A DNA stretch of 64,000 nt from Methanosarcina siciliae T4/M (GTDB lineage: Archaea > Halobacteriota > Methanosarcinia > Methanosarcinales > Methanosarcinaceae): NCBI RefSeq assembly GCF_000970085.1, contig NZ_CP009506.1, forward strand, positions 3,162,001 through 3,226,000, written 5' to 3'. Below, piece by piece: positions 26,812-35,863 of this stretch. Positions within the stretch are counted from its first letter, which is position 1. The number at the start of each line of letters is the position of its first letter. The position numbers were made by a program, and so were the translations under genes. The notes under the pieces are model-generated. The model saw only the letters and a program-made list of their open reading frames with translations, was not told the origin of the DNA and ran no database searches.

Positions 26812-27030
26812 ATTAATTCACAGAATTGAAAACAGGTATAAATCTATTAGGACGATTTCATTAAGGTAATTATATGTAAGGAATTCAAAGAGGAATAGAT
26901 CTAAAAAGGAATGCAATTTTTCCTTTTGTCTCTGCCCGGGGCTATTTTCTTGAATTTGATTTCGATTTCCAGGCCTTTTTTTTCAGTATTCGGGCTTCAA
27001 TTAGGGCTCCGGCCTTTAACCTTCTGGCCC

Positions 27031-27390
27031 TTAAATCCTTAATCCTGACTCGTGTACTGTAATTCCCTGGGGGTCCGTCAGGTGATATTTTCCCCCTTCG
27101 TCCTTAAGGATCCCTTCCTTTAGCAAGAGGTCCATGTGATATTTATACATGAAGTCATTAAGGCCTGATTTCTCCTTTAATTCTTCTTTTTTTATTCCGG
27201 AAAAACCTACAATCCTCACGAGTTTTCTCCTCTCGGAATTCAGGGCGACCTTTCCCATCATTACATGGTCTTTTTTAATAGCTTCAGCTTCACTTGGCTC
27301 CTTCTCGGAATTTATGTAGGCTTCAAGTTCGTCTTCTTTTTGCATATCAATATCCATGTATTTTTCAGATATAGAGTTTTTAATCATCAT
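27031..27390 (-). CDS. Small winged-helix protein, putative transcription regulator
   Basis: A 119-aa protein. The N-terminal 45 residues are acidic and probably disordered. Residues 50-118 look like a winged helix: SERRKLVRIVGFSGIKKEEL, KSGLNDFMYKYHMDLLLKEG as the recognition-helix region, and GGKYHLTDPQGITVHESG as the wing. Similar small wHTH proteins in Methanosarcina are annotated as conserved hypothetical. There is no metal-binding Cys, so it does not look like a metal-sensing ArsR. Start at the ATG pair at 27388; the ribosome binding site is weak. Confidence 0.6.
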   Translation of the reverse strand: MMIKNSISEKYMDIDMQKEDELEAYINSEKEPSEAEAIKKDHVMMGKVALNSERRKLVRIVGFSGIKKEELKEKSGLNDFMYKYHMDLLLKEGILKDEGGKYHLTDPQGITVHESGLRI

Positions 27391-27428
27391 ATTATTTCTG
27401 TTTTTTTAATTTACAATCTTTTTAAAGG

Positions 27429-27455
27429 ATTTCAAATTAGCTCGCAAAATTTCTG
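27429..27455. repeat. Solitary end of the 25929-26811 insertion sequence
   Basis: ATTTCAAATTAGCTCGCAAA matches the left end of the IS (ATCTCAAATTAGCTCTCAAA) with two mismatches, and the similarity continues through ATTTCTG. It abuts the broken PAS-domain remnant, so an IS insertion followed by deletion may have cut that gene. Confidence 0.55.
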
Positions 27456-27730
27456 CACTCTCTCCCCGCCTGCAAAAGCTCAGCCGGAGAATCCCATAGT
27501 TCCGAAACCTGCCTGTCCAGAAGTTCTTCCGCACTGCAGCATCCCCGCATCCGGACAAAAAAAGTATTCACATATCTCAAAGTGCCGTCAAAATCCATCG
27601 TTATGAGGCCTACAACCGCAGAGTCTGCCTTCCACTCAAGCTTATCCGGCTGTTTCTCTAAGTGAGGCTTTTCCTGAGCCTTTCACCCCCTTCGGCTCTT
27701 TTCTTTCCCCTTATCCTTTTGATATGGGAG
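27437..27730 (-). pseudogene. PAS-domain sensor protein remnant
   Basis: On the minus strand the frame ending at the TAA at 27437 reads EWKADSAVVGLITMDFDGTL, then RYVNTFFVRMRGCCSAEELLD, an unmistakable PAS core. Just upstream, in another frame, is KKRAEGGERLRKSL, like the coiled linker that precedes PAS domains in methanogen histidine kinases. No kinase domain is present on either side. This is a fragment left after deletion, with at least one frameshift. The only start candidates are internal. Confidence 0.65.
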
Positions 27731-27837
27731 AAAGTCAATCAGAAAAATGACTGAAAAGGAAAAAGCACGGATTTAAAAAATCCTGCTGTGAATCAAAAAA
27801 TTTAGCCTGAAGATAACATTCGTTTTCGACAGAGATC

Positions 27838-28575
27838 TCAGTCAAGGAGGGTAAAGTACATTCTTCTGTTGCTCTTTCCTTTGTTCTGAAGTTTTTCGAT
27901 CTTTAGACCCTTTATCTCTCCTGTGTTTTTCAGGTGCGTCCCCCCGCAGGCTTCAATCGTGATGCCTTCGATCTCCACAAGGCGGACTTCGCTGATATCT
28001 TCTGAAAAACCTTTGGCAAGGGTGGTTAACCTTGAGAGTTTTTCTTCAGCTTCCTTGCGGCTGACAAGGTAGAGGTTTACGGGATGGTTTTCGGCTATTA
28101 CTTTGTTTGCAATTTTCTCGTATTCGGCAAACTTGTCCCTGTCAAAAGTTTCAAGGCTGAAATCCACCCGGCTCTGGTCAAGCCCGAGCTGGTTTCCCGT
28201 GATCTGGGCTCCGGCTTCTCTTTCGATCACGTTTGCCATCACATGGGTTGCCGTATGCATGCGCATGTGCCTGTAGCGCCGGTCCCAGTCAATGATTCCC
28301 TTTACCCTGTCTCCGGCTTTCAGTCTCGAAGCTACCTTTTCACCTGTCGGGACAATTTCATGGCTTATATCCCCATTGAACTTACCAACATAGACAACCT
28401 CAAACTCCACCCCGTCTTCCTCTCGAACAAGCTTTCCTGTATCATTGGGTTGCCCTCCGCTTTCGGGGTAAAATGCTGTGCGGTCAAGGACAACATACTT
28501 ATCATCTGTCACTTTTTCAACGGTTGCTTTAAACTCTCTCAGGTAACAGTCAAGGAAATAAAGTACTTCTTTCAT
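27838..28575 (-). CDS. alaX: Alanyl-tRNA editing protein AlaX
   Basis: Free-standing editing enzyme that hydrolyses Ser-tRNA(Ala) or Gly-tRNA(Ala). The 245-aa length fits AlaX-M. The zinc site is complete: HTATH (His107, His111) and CGGTH (Cys210, His214). The N-terminal beta-barrel part is related to AlaRS (DRTAFYPESGGQPNDTG at residues 31-47). The start at 28575 is supported by GAGAGGATACCA before the ATG. Monocistronic. Confidence 0.95.
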   Translation of the reverse strand: MKEVLYFLDCYLREFKATVEKVTDDKYVVLDRTAFYPESGGQPNDTGKLVREEDGVEFEVVYVGKFNGDISHEIVPTGEKVASRLKAGDRVKGIIDWDRRYRHMRMHTATHVMANVIEREAGAQITGNQLGLDQSRVDFSLETFDRDKFAEYEKIANKVIAENHPVNLYLVSRKEAEEKLSRLTTLAKGFSEDISEVRLVEIEGITIEACGGTHLKNTGEIKGLKIEKLQNKGKSNRRMYFTLLD

Positions 28576-29038
28576 TGGTATCCTCTCTTCTCAAAAATAT
28601 ATTATCAGGTAAATGGATATTCCTTTAAAAGAGTTTCCAAATCTTGCGTTAAAGGTATCATTAAAAAAGAATCTTTATTAGTACTATTGCTTCCCTTTCT
28701 TCCCTTTCCAAAAAAAATACTTCACTCGACCCGGGGTACATCATTCAAATTCACAGGATAGTATAAGGCGCATCCTCCAGCTTGTCTGGCGGCTCTTCCC
28801 ATAAAGAAGAAAGAAATAGAGTAAGAAAGAGGAATCTGGAAAATTCAGAAAAAAGAGAGATTACAATTTGTCTTTTCTCTTCGTCTTATTTACGGGAAAG
28901 ACCGCTCTCCTGCGTTGAGCGGGAAAGAATGACCCGTTACAGTGAATAAGGTTGTTACAGTGAATAAGGTTGTATGGGTCAGAAATACTTGCAATTCATG
29001 AGTGACTTGGTACGATGAATAAAGTTGTTTTTCCCTCT
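28576..29038. other. Convergent or divergent spacer, no gene
   Basis: About 460 bases with no coding signal. It includes the 18-bp direct repeat at 28936-28971 and purine-rich sequence at 28800-28860. Confidence 0.5.
28936..28971. repeat. 18-bp direct repeat, two copies
   Basis: GTTACAGTGAATAAGGTT occurs twice in a row; a diverged third copy (GGTACGATGAATAAAGTT) lies at about 29010-29027. Confidence 0.8.
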
Positions 29039-32000
29039 TCACTCATTCTTTTTACTCCACAGTGCACCTGCGAGCAAAAGAGCGATACATGTCACAAAAC
29101 CAAGGGCTGGTATATTCCTGTCACCTTCACTACCATTTTCGCTGCCTCTTTTGGTGGAATTTTCCGTATTTTCGCGTGTTATCCATACTTCCGGAACCCC
29201 GTCTGGACCTGTTTCAGGAGAGTTATTCTGCACGTCTGTATCGGAAGAAGACCTTAAAGATCCGCTCTGCTGGCCGGCAACTGCAAAAGCTGCAAAACCC
29301 GGAGTTTCGGATTCAAAATAGAAGAATGCTTCATCTTCTCCGGTGATCCGGGAAGGAAGTCCTGTCCAGTTCGAATCCGAGTACCTGTAAAGAGAAATAG
29401 AAGCCGGATAAATTCTATTTTCGGAAATCCAGTCTTTTTCTACCATGAAACTGACTGTGGGGTTCTGAATGTTCTCAGGGGAGGCAAAACCGCTGTTGCC
29501 GGCCCAGATATTTAAGTGTCTGTAAACTTCGCCTTCCGGCAGGTCTGAAACCAGAACGGACTGATTTTTCAGCATTTCCACGGTAACTGTGACTTTTCCG
29601 GCGTTTTTCCTGGCATCAAACTCCACAGCTGTTACAGGGGTTGCGTTTCTGGCAAAATAAAACCGGATATGCCTTCCACTGGTGACGAAATTCTGCACCA
29701 GTTCCTTGCTTTCAACATTACTTGCGGGCTCGGGGGAGCCGCCTGCACCGCCTCCTCCGCTTCCTCCACTTCCACCGCCCCCTGAACTTTTGATGCTCCT
29801 GCTCACATTATCTTCACTTGTGTCCTCAGGCATGTCCGTCTCTTCGTCTGCAGGAGAGGTTGTCAGGGTCCAGCTGTGCTGCAGGGTTGAAGAGCCATTT
29901 GTTGCAATAACTGTCAGGGTGTATTTCGTTGGGACAGGGGTTGAAGTATTGCTCTCGGTTATACTGCCCGCAAATTCGCCGGTATCTACGGAAAGGGTAG
30001 CAGAAGGGGCAAATTCACTTGTCTGGAGCAGGGCTTCGTTTAGCAGCCAGCTGAAAGTGCAGTCTCTAGTAGACTTGATCCCGAATTCCAGGGTATTCCC
30101 GTCAATTAAAACCGTGCTCTGGGCAGGAGTTGCACTCCCTATCTCAAAACCTCTGGAGTAAGCTGACAATCCGGCAATAAGGGGGGAAGAATCACTGCCG
30201 TAAGGGGTGTCTCCTATCCCGCTTCCGTCTGAGTCCGAGCCGTTATAATCCGAGTAAAAGTTTCCAAACCGGCTCTCGTAAATTCCTCCATTGTACAGGT
30301 AGCGTATTTCCGTATCCGTGTTCCAGGTGTTTGAAAGCCCTGTTTCTCCTGAAGAACTTTCATTTATATTTAGGCTGTTCTCGAACTCGTTTTCAAGGAT
30401 TCTATTCCGGAAAGAGTCTGTTAACCTGAGCCCTTCCGCATTATTCGATAGGTTGTTGCCTGTAAGGGTATTGTCAGGTGACTCTTCGAGGAGGACTCCC
30501 TGACTGCAGCCTGATATCTTATTGTTCTCAAGTGTACAGGCGGCTGCACTTTCCAGATATATGCCAGCCCCTCCGGCTTCATCATTTCCTCCGGAGTCAT
30601 CAATTTTTCCAGAGTTACTTATTCCAGAGCCACTTATGCCAAAACCGCTGATCTTTGCAGCATTTGCAGTCACATGAAAAACGGGTTCTCCAGAGTTTTC
30701 AGCTTCGAGAACGGTATCATCAGGCTTTCCGGAGGCCGAACTGATATTCAGAGCCCAGCGCACATCCACATTTTCCCTGTACGTGCCAGGATATACCAGA
30801 ACGGTATCTCCTGGTCTGCTGCTGTTTATGGCATCCGATATCGAGGAGAAATCTCCTTTTCCGTCTGTTTTCACAGTAAATGTGGAGGGATCGGCTGAGG
30901 CCTGTTCATGCAGCTTTAGGGCGTCTACAAGCCCGTATCCAAAAACATTATCGTATCCGGGCTCCCCCAGATCGGTTGATGAGGTTGAAAGTAGCCGTTT
31001 TATGTCCATAGCTGATTTTTCCGGAGCCGCGCTCCAGACCAGCGCTGCAATGGCTGCAACATGAGGACAGGAAGCGCTAGTACCGTAAAACGTCTCCGAA
31101 ACCCCGCCTGTACCTGTGACATTTACACCATCGAGTCCTGAGATGTCTATCTTTGGACGAATTTCAGGAGATGGATAGTAAAGCGTAACCGGGCCAACGG
31201 AAGAGAAGTACTCGATATAATAATCCCCGGATCCCCCTGTCCCGACTGCCCCTACGGTTATCACTTCCGGAAGAGCCGGGTGCCCGAAAATAGAGTCTTT
31301 GGAAACGATGTTTACAGCCCTGAGCGTTGTCCCGGGCCAGTAGTAAACGTAGAGTTCGAGTTCACTGGCTTCCCCTGAAGTTTTTCGGACCTCGATAGAT
31401 GCGTTAAGGGTTTCATTTTCACTGTTGGTATACATTATGTATTCAAGGGGGAGATTGTCCCCTTCCTGATAGACTTCACTGGACGCGATAGTCTCCAGAG
31501 TATTTCCGTCTTTGATGAAAAGGTCATAGTTATTTCCCGAATGTTCCCACCTGTCGTCCCACTGGAGAAAAACCCAGACTTTTCCCGAGGGCTGGATCTC
31601 AAGCCGCAGGTTCTCGACTTCTCCCTTCCCACGGCTGAAGTCGTGCCAGCCACTTCCGTTGTCATAAAAAAAGCCCTGGTAATGGCTGTCTCCTGAATTT
31701 CCTGCAGAGCTTACGTAAAGAAGATCGTGCTCTTTTATAACCTCTCTCACATGGGCTGCCACTGTCCCGTCTTCAAAGAAGGGTTCGGCAAGCCAGCCTA
31801 TATCATCGCAGATAACCGTGCATCCTTTGCTAACAAGGACATCGACCGCCCTGTTGAATTCGAGCCTGCTATTTCCGCAGTCGTGGAAATACAGTTCTGC
31901 TCCCGGAGCGATATCGTAGACGATTTCAAGCATATTCGTGCCTTCATTACCCCCCATATTATTGCTCAGGACATGTACGTCGGAAGGCAGGTCCCCCGTA

Positions 32001-32701
32001 GCCTGGGCGTCCTCAAGGTTGTCCACGCCGTCGGATATAATCCCGATTTTTATTCCTGTTCCGTTTACTCCGTAAAGTTCCCTGAGGCTGGACGCGTTAA
32101 GAATCGAGTCTCCTTCCGTAACCGTATTTCCCTGCCTGACAAAAGGAGGCAGGACAGTTTGAATATTCCTTACCTCAGAAAGAGCAGCCAGTGTCTCAAG
32201 GGATTCAAGCGGAACCCACGCTACTGCAATATGATTTTCTTCGTCCCTGTCCTCAACCTCGCAGTATCTGTCAAGTATGCTGCTGTTTGCAGATGGCTCC
32301 AGATAAATGTACACGTAAACTTTTTCATCCGGATAAGAAGAAGTTTCGCTGGAATTTTCTCCCGAGCCCGCAGCAATTTCCTGATATTCTCCGGAAAGAA
32401 CCGCTCTTCTCGAAACAGGATCTTCCTGCTTCAACTGGCCCAGTTCTACCATACGGGTTTTCAGGGTTTCAGCTGACTCTTTCCCGGACAGATATCTTTC
32501 GTCACTCAACTGCAGAAGGTCACCTGAGAGTTTCTTCTGGGCAGGGCTTAGGGTCTCTTCCGAATAACCCTGCCCTCCATTATCCACGGAAATACTGCTG
32601 TTTCCACTGTTGTTTTCCCCCTGAATTAGTTCAGCTGCAAAAGCTATCTGCATAACAGTAACCAGAAAGATAACGGATAGGCACCATCTTACTTTGCTCA
32701 T
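29039..32701 (-). CDS. Surface subtilase with beta-helix, PGF-pre-PGF domain and C-terminal anchor
   Basis: A 1220-aa exported protein. Order: signal peptide (residues 1-23), propeptide-like region, S8 subtilase domain (about 205-600), right-handed beta-helix/NosD-like repeats (about 615-830; NNKISGCSQGVLLEESPDN), Ig-like domain (about 850-950), Gly/Ser linker (GGGGSGGSGGGG), PGF-pre-PGF domain (about 1000-1125), and a final ALGFVTCIALLLAGALW helix with a basic tail, resembling archaeal PGF-CTERM anchors. In the protease, Asp224 (GIISDGVDN) and Ser542 (GTSASCP) are in place, but the usual His of HGT is replaced: the segment reads GGNEGTNMLEIVYDIAPGA with Glu253. This occurs in a subtilase subgroup; activity is uncertain. 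Confidence 0.88.
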   Translation of the reverse strand: MSKVRWCLSVIFLVTVMQIAFAAELIQGENNSGNSSISVDNGGQGYSEETLSPAQKKLSGDLLQLSDERYLSGKESAETLKTRMVELGQLKQEDPVSRRAVLSGEYQEIAAGSGENSSETSSYPDEKVYVYIYLEPSANSSILDRYCEVEDRDEENHIAVAWVPLESLETLAALSEVRNIQTVLPPFVRQGNTVTEGDSILNASSLRELYGVNGTGIKIGIISDGVDNLEDAQATGDLPSDVHVLSNNMGGNEGTNMLEIVYDIAPGAELYFHDCGNSRLEFNRAVDVLVSKGCTVICDDIGWLAEPFFEDGTVAAHVREVIKEHDLLYVSSAGNSGDSHYQGFFYDNGSGWHDFSRGKGEVENLRLEIQPSGKVWVFLQWDDRWEHSGNNYDLFIKDGNTLETIASSEVYQEGDNLPLEYIMYTNSENETLNASIEVRKTSGEASELELYVYYWPGTTLRAVNIVSKDSIFGHPALPEVITVGAVGTGGSGDYYIEYFSSVGPVTLYYPSPEIRPKIDISGLDGVNVTGTGGVSETFYGTSASCPHVAAIAALVWSAAPEKSAMDIKRLLSTSSTDLGEPGYDNVFGYGLVDALKLHEQASADPSTFTVKTDGKGDFSSISDAINSSRPGDTVLVYPGTYRENVDVRWALNISSASGKPDDTVLEAENSGEPVFHVTANAAKISGFGISGSGISNSGKIDDSGGNDEAGGAGIYLESAAACTLENNKISGCSQGVLLEESPDNTLTGNNLSNNAEGLRLTDSFRNRILENEFENSLNINESSSGETGLSNTWNTDTEIRYLYNGGIYESRFGNFYSDYNGSDSDGSGIGDTPYGSDSSPLIAGLSAYSRGFEIGSATPAQSTVLIDGNTLEFGIKSTRDCTFSWLLNEALLQTSEFAPSATLSVDTGEFAGSITESNTSTPVPTKYTLTVIATNGSSTLQHSWTLTTSPADEETDMPEDTSEDNVSRSIKSSGGGGSGGSGGGGAGGSPEPASNVESKELVQNFVTSGRHIRFYFARNATPVTAVEFDARKNAGKVTVTVEMLKNQSVLVSDLPEGEVYRHLNIWAGNSGFASPENIQNPTVSFMVEKDWISENRIYPASISLYRYSDSNWTGLPSRITGEDEAFFYFESETPGFAAFAVAGQQSGSLRSSSDTDVQNNSPETGPDGVPEVWITRENTENSTKRGSENGSEGDRNIPALGFVTCIALLLAGALWSKKNE

Positions 32702-33523
32702 AACGACCAGTGAATCAACTTTTCAAATATCCGGAAAGCTCCTGATAGATATATAAAAATGCAGGTAACGGATAAACTCTCTAAAAAAGCTCTCGTCCCC
32801 ACGAAACTTTGCTCCCTGAATAAAATTAACGAGCTGATAAGTTATAAATTCATAAGATTATCTGATAAGATAAACTGTTACTGTAACTGTCAGATTGATA
32901 ATCCTGATGTTGTTTTTACCGTTTTAACATCTCTCAAGCAGACTCGTATAAAGGATAATTGCAGTTTCATTTTTATAGTTGTATTTTCATAAAAATGATA
33001 CGTAGGCCGGGAGGGTAGTTTTGCAGACTTACGGCACTGTCCGGCTATCTTAGACTAAATGAGGAAATAAAAATGAGAGGGAAAGTAGCCGAATTCCCTG
33101 CAGAATGTAAATCTATCCTGATGTAAATCTATCCTGATGTAAATCTATCCTGATGTAAATAGGACTTAAACTTTCTAAAAATACTTGTTTTCAAGTTTCT
33201 TCTTTAGTCTCAATTTTCTTTCTGCGTTTTGGGCAGGGCCGCTAGACAAGCTGGCGGATACATCTGATATTTAGCTGAAATTAAAAATCGGTTTTCGGTG
33301 TTAAGAAAAGCATCCTCTTAGCTATGGAGACACTTGTTGAGTATATTTATCTCTCAATTGTAGCGCCTGCTTGCAGATGGTTTTCTACTGGACTGGCTGA
33401 CCGGCCGGCACAGACCCAATGAGGCGCTGGGGAAGAAAAAAGGTAGATTCCCTCCTTCTGGATTCCGGAAGCGATCAAACAACCGTCAGGAATTTTCAAA
33501 GTGAAGAAAGCTTGAAGAATTAA
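32702..33523. other. Long intergenic region with short tandem repeat, no clear gene
   Basis: About 820 bases. It holds AT-rich sequence upstream of the subtilase gene, the 16-bp repeat at 33104-33160, and at about 33370-33500 a more GC-rich stretch. One plus-strand frame of that stretch reads DGFLLDWLTGRHRPNEALG, which looks like the tail of some gene but cannot be identified. Confidence 0.4.
33104..33160. repeat. 16-bp tandem repeat, three and a half copies
   Basis: GATGTAAATCTATCCT is repeated in tandem from 33104 (first base A instead of G) to 33151, with a partial fourth copy to 33160. There are no spacers. Confidence 0.9.
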
Positions 33524-34271
33524 TTTTGGTATTGTTAATTAAATAGAGGTAACTCTTTATTTCTGTGTTTCATCAATAGAAGAACAGAGTACTTTAGCAT
33601 TTCAAGACTCTTCGTATAACACTTTGTCTTTCGTCTCAACCTTGCCAGAAAGTGCCTCAATATGCCATTATATCCTTCAACTGTATACGTTTCTGCTTTG
33701 GATTGAGTATGAATGGTTTCAGGAATAAACTCTGCATATGCCCTCCAGTGATCAGTCATCACTTCTCCAATCTCTTTCTTCTTTAATTTTTCCCAGAGTA
33801 GTTGTCCAGTTTTCGTTCCTCTGCTACCAAAAGAGCAGTTGATGAACTTTTTCCCAACTCTATCAACAGCAATCCAGATCCAGCAATATTTTTTTTGTTA
33901 CCGATGTAAGTGTGCATCTCATCCAGTTCAACAATAGATATCTCATTTTCGCTTTTTAGCTCCTCTATCTCCTGACCAAATTTCTTTATCCATTTTTGGA
34001 CAGAAACATGACTTACCCCTAAAAATCGTCCTATTGAGCGAAATCCTAATCCCTCAAGATAAAGTTGCAAAGCCTGTCTCTTAACTAGAGGAGAACTAGC
34101 AGTTGATTTTAGCTCGACTGAATAGTTATATCCACAATCGTGGCATTTGTAGCGTTGACGTCCACAAACTATACCGTTTTTTGTGTGATTGGAACTTTTG
34201 CATCTTGGGCAGTTCATGCAGAAATATAGGTTTTCATAATATATAACTATAATTAACTACCAATGCCAAAT
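33524..34271 (-). mobile_element. IS1-family insertion sequence
   Basis: Ends are TTTTGGTATTGTTAATTAAA at 33524 and, in inverse orientation, TTTGGCATTGGTAGTTAATT at 34252-34270; these match imperfectly over about 20 bases. The length of about 750 bp is normal for IS1. I saw no clear target duplication. Confidence 0.7.
33535..34217 (-). CDS. IS1-family transposase in two frames, joined at an A8 run
   Basis: The first frame (34217-33783) has an InsA-type zinc ribbon (CPRCKSSNHTKNG ... CHDCGYNY), an HTH (FRSIGRFLGVSHVSVQKWI) and the start of the DDE domain (VELDEMHTYIG). After GNKK the frame drifts into nonsense. A -1 shift at the run of eight A (plus-strand T at 33889-33896) restores YCWIWIAVDRVGKKF and leads to MTDHWRAYAEF and the catalytic-Glu region ending at 33535. 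Classical IS1 uses -1 frameshifting on an A-rich heptamer, so this may be programmed, but loss of one A gives the same picture. Confidence 0.8.
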
Positions 34272-34351
34272 TTTTAAAGGGGGAAGAGGTCGGAGTATTA
34301 AGAAATAATATCCCCTTTAATAGGAGCAGCCTATAGTTCTTATTACGGTTT

Positions 34352-35068
34352 TCAGGACACGAGTGAAAAAAGATAAAGCAGCACCGGTGCCAGAACAACT
34401 GTAATAAGGCCGGCAATCCCTATTGCAAGCCCGCTCATTGCTCCTTCGGTTTCCCCGAGTTCTATTGCCCTTGTTGTCCCGAGAGCATGGGAAGCTGTGC
34501 CGATTGCAATACCGACTGCAACCCCATCGTTTATGCGGAGGCAACGGCAGATGAAAGGCCCAAGTATAGCCCCTATTATTCCTGTTACTATAATTGCAGC
34601 TACGGTTATTGCGGGGAGGCCTCCTATCTGTTTTGAGATCTCTATTCCTATGGGGGTTGTCACGGATTTCGGGACAAGGGAATTGGTTATAACTTCATCA
34701 AGCCCGAAAAGGCTGGAAAAGATGAAGATGCTTGAAATGCCTGCAATACAGCCTGCAATTATACCTGTTATTATGGGAAGAGCATCGCTTTTCAGGAGCT
34801 GGATTTTTTTGTAGAGAGGAACGGCAAGGACAACGGTTGCAGGCCCGAGGAAGAAGGAAATGTAATCTCCGCCCACATTGTAGGTTTCAAAATCTATCCT
34901 GAAATAAAGGAGAAAAAGAATCACAAGCACAAAGCCTATAAGAAGAGGATTGAAGACCGAAGAACGGGTTTTTTTATAGAACAGAGTACCTATCTGGAAA
35001 GCAATTAAAGAAAGAAGAATTCCAAAAAGGGGTGTATTCACAAACTCTTTCAAAAAACCGGCCTGCAA
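34352..35068 (-). CDS. lrgB: LrgB/CidB-family membrane protein
   Basis: A 238-aa polytopic protein, partner of LrgA in a holin-like/export system that in bacteria affects murein hydrolase activity and organic-acid (pyruvate, glycolate) transport. Family motifs visible are LGPATVVLAVPLYK (about 75-88), SVTTPIGIEIS near 140-150, and GTASHALGTTRA near 195-206. Starts with TTG one base after the lrgA stop, with GAGGTAGG as ribosome binding site inside the lrgA end, so the two are an operon. Confidence 0.9.
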   Translation of the reverse strand: MQAGFLKEFVNTPLFGILLSLIAFQIGTLFYKKTRSSVFNPLLIGFVLVILFLLYFRIDFETYNVGGDYISFFLGPATVVLAVPLYKKIQLLKSDALPIITGIIAGCIAGISSIFIFSSLFGLDEVITNSLVPKSVTTPIGIEISKQIGGLPAITVAAIIVTGIIGAILGPFICRCLRINDGVAVGIAIGTASHALGTTRAIELGETEGAMSGLAIGIAGLITVVLAPVLLYLFSLVS

Positions 35069-35069
35069 T

Positions 35070-35567
35070 TCAGCCTACCTCTCTTGTTTTTCTTTCGCGC
35101 TTTTGTATTTTATTATGTATATTTACTCTTTCTGATGCCTGTATTCTTTCGGATACCAGTGCTTTATCAGGAACCTTCTCTGTCTCACTTTTCCCTTTTC
35201 CAGAAAAGATCTCCTTCATTGACCTTTCTTGGAGGAATTTTTTGACAAACTCTACTGTCAGCCCGGTTACCCCCAGAATAACCACTGTTGAGACAACGGA
35301 AATCCCGATGACTGCGGTCAATTTTCCTTCAAGCATAGCAAAACAGGTTATAAGGCTGACTCCTGCCGGAAGGAAGAAAAAAGCCAGGTTATCAAGTAGA
35401 AAATCGCTGATCCTGTCTATCATTTCGAGCTTGATCACACCCGAATACAGGCCGAAAAAAAGGATTAACATGCCCAGAATATTGCCCGGAACGGGCAACC
35501 CGAAGACCTTCTGAAGGAAATCACCCAGAAAATATATACCAAGAATAATAGAAAATTGTTTTAGCAA
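35070..35567 (-). CDS. lrgA: LrgA/CidA-family holin-like membrane protein
   Basis: A 165-aa protein with four TM helices in its first 120 residues and the family motifs GLPVPGNILGMLILF and FFLPAGVSLI. The C-terminal 45 residues are a charged cytoplasmic tail that bacterial LrgA proteins mostly lack. The start is a TTG at 35567 with AGGAGG about ten bases upstream. First gene of the lrgAB operon. Confidence 0.88.
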   Translation of the reverse strand: MLKQFSIILGIYFLGDFLQKVFGLPVPGNILGMLILFFGLYSGVIKLEMIDRISDFLLDNLAFFFLPAGVSLITCFAMLEGKLTAVIGISVVSTVVILGVTGLTVEFVKKFLQERSMKEIFSGKGKSETEKVPDKALVSERIQASERVNIHNKIQKRERKTREVG

Positions 35568-35863
35568 AACCTTTTTTGCCTCCTGTTGACTGGAAATGGA
35601 CTAAATAAATACGATTATAAATACCTTCTCAATAATTAGAAAATTAGTTACAGTGTAACCAAGACCCAAAAACAACCGGGATATTTGCTTTTCCAGATAC
35701 TTACCTCCATATACCGGCTTCCAGATTCTTTCCTTTAGATTATTTTCCCAAGATTCTTTCACATTTACGATACTTTCGCACCTTCATGATACAAGCTGAA
35801 CGTTTTCAAAGGGCACACAATAAATTCATATCGAGCAAACTCCTATTTTCATTTGGTGTTCTG

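Noticed and set aside
33370..33500. GC-richer stretch with DGFLLDWLTGRHRPNEALG in one frame
   Set aside because: No start, no upstream continuation and no family recognised; may be a gene tail left by deletion, but not supportable as a feature.
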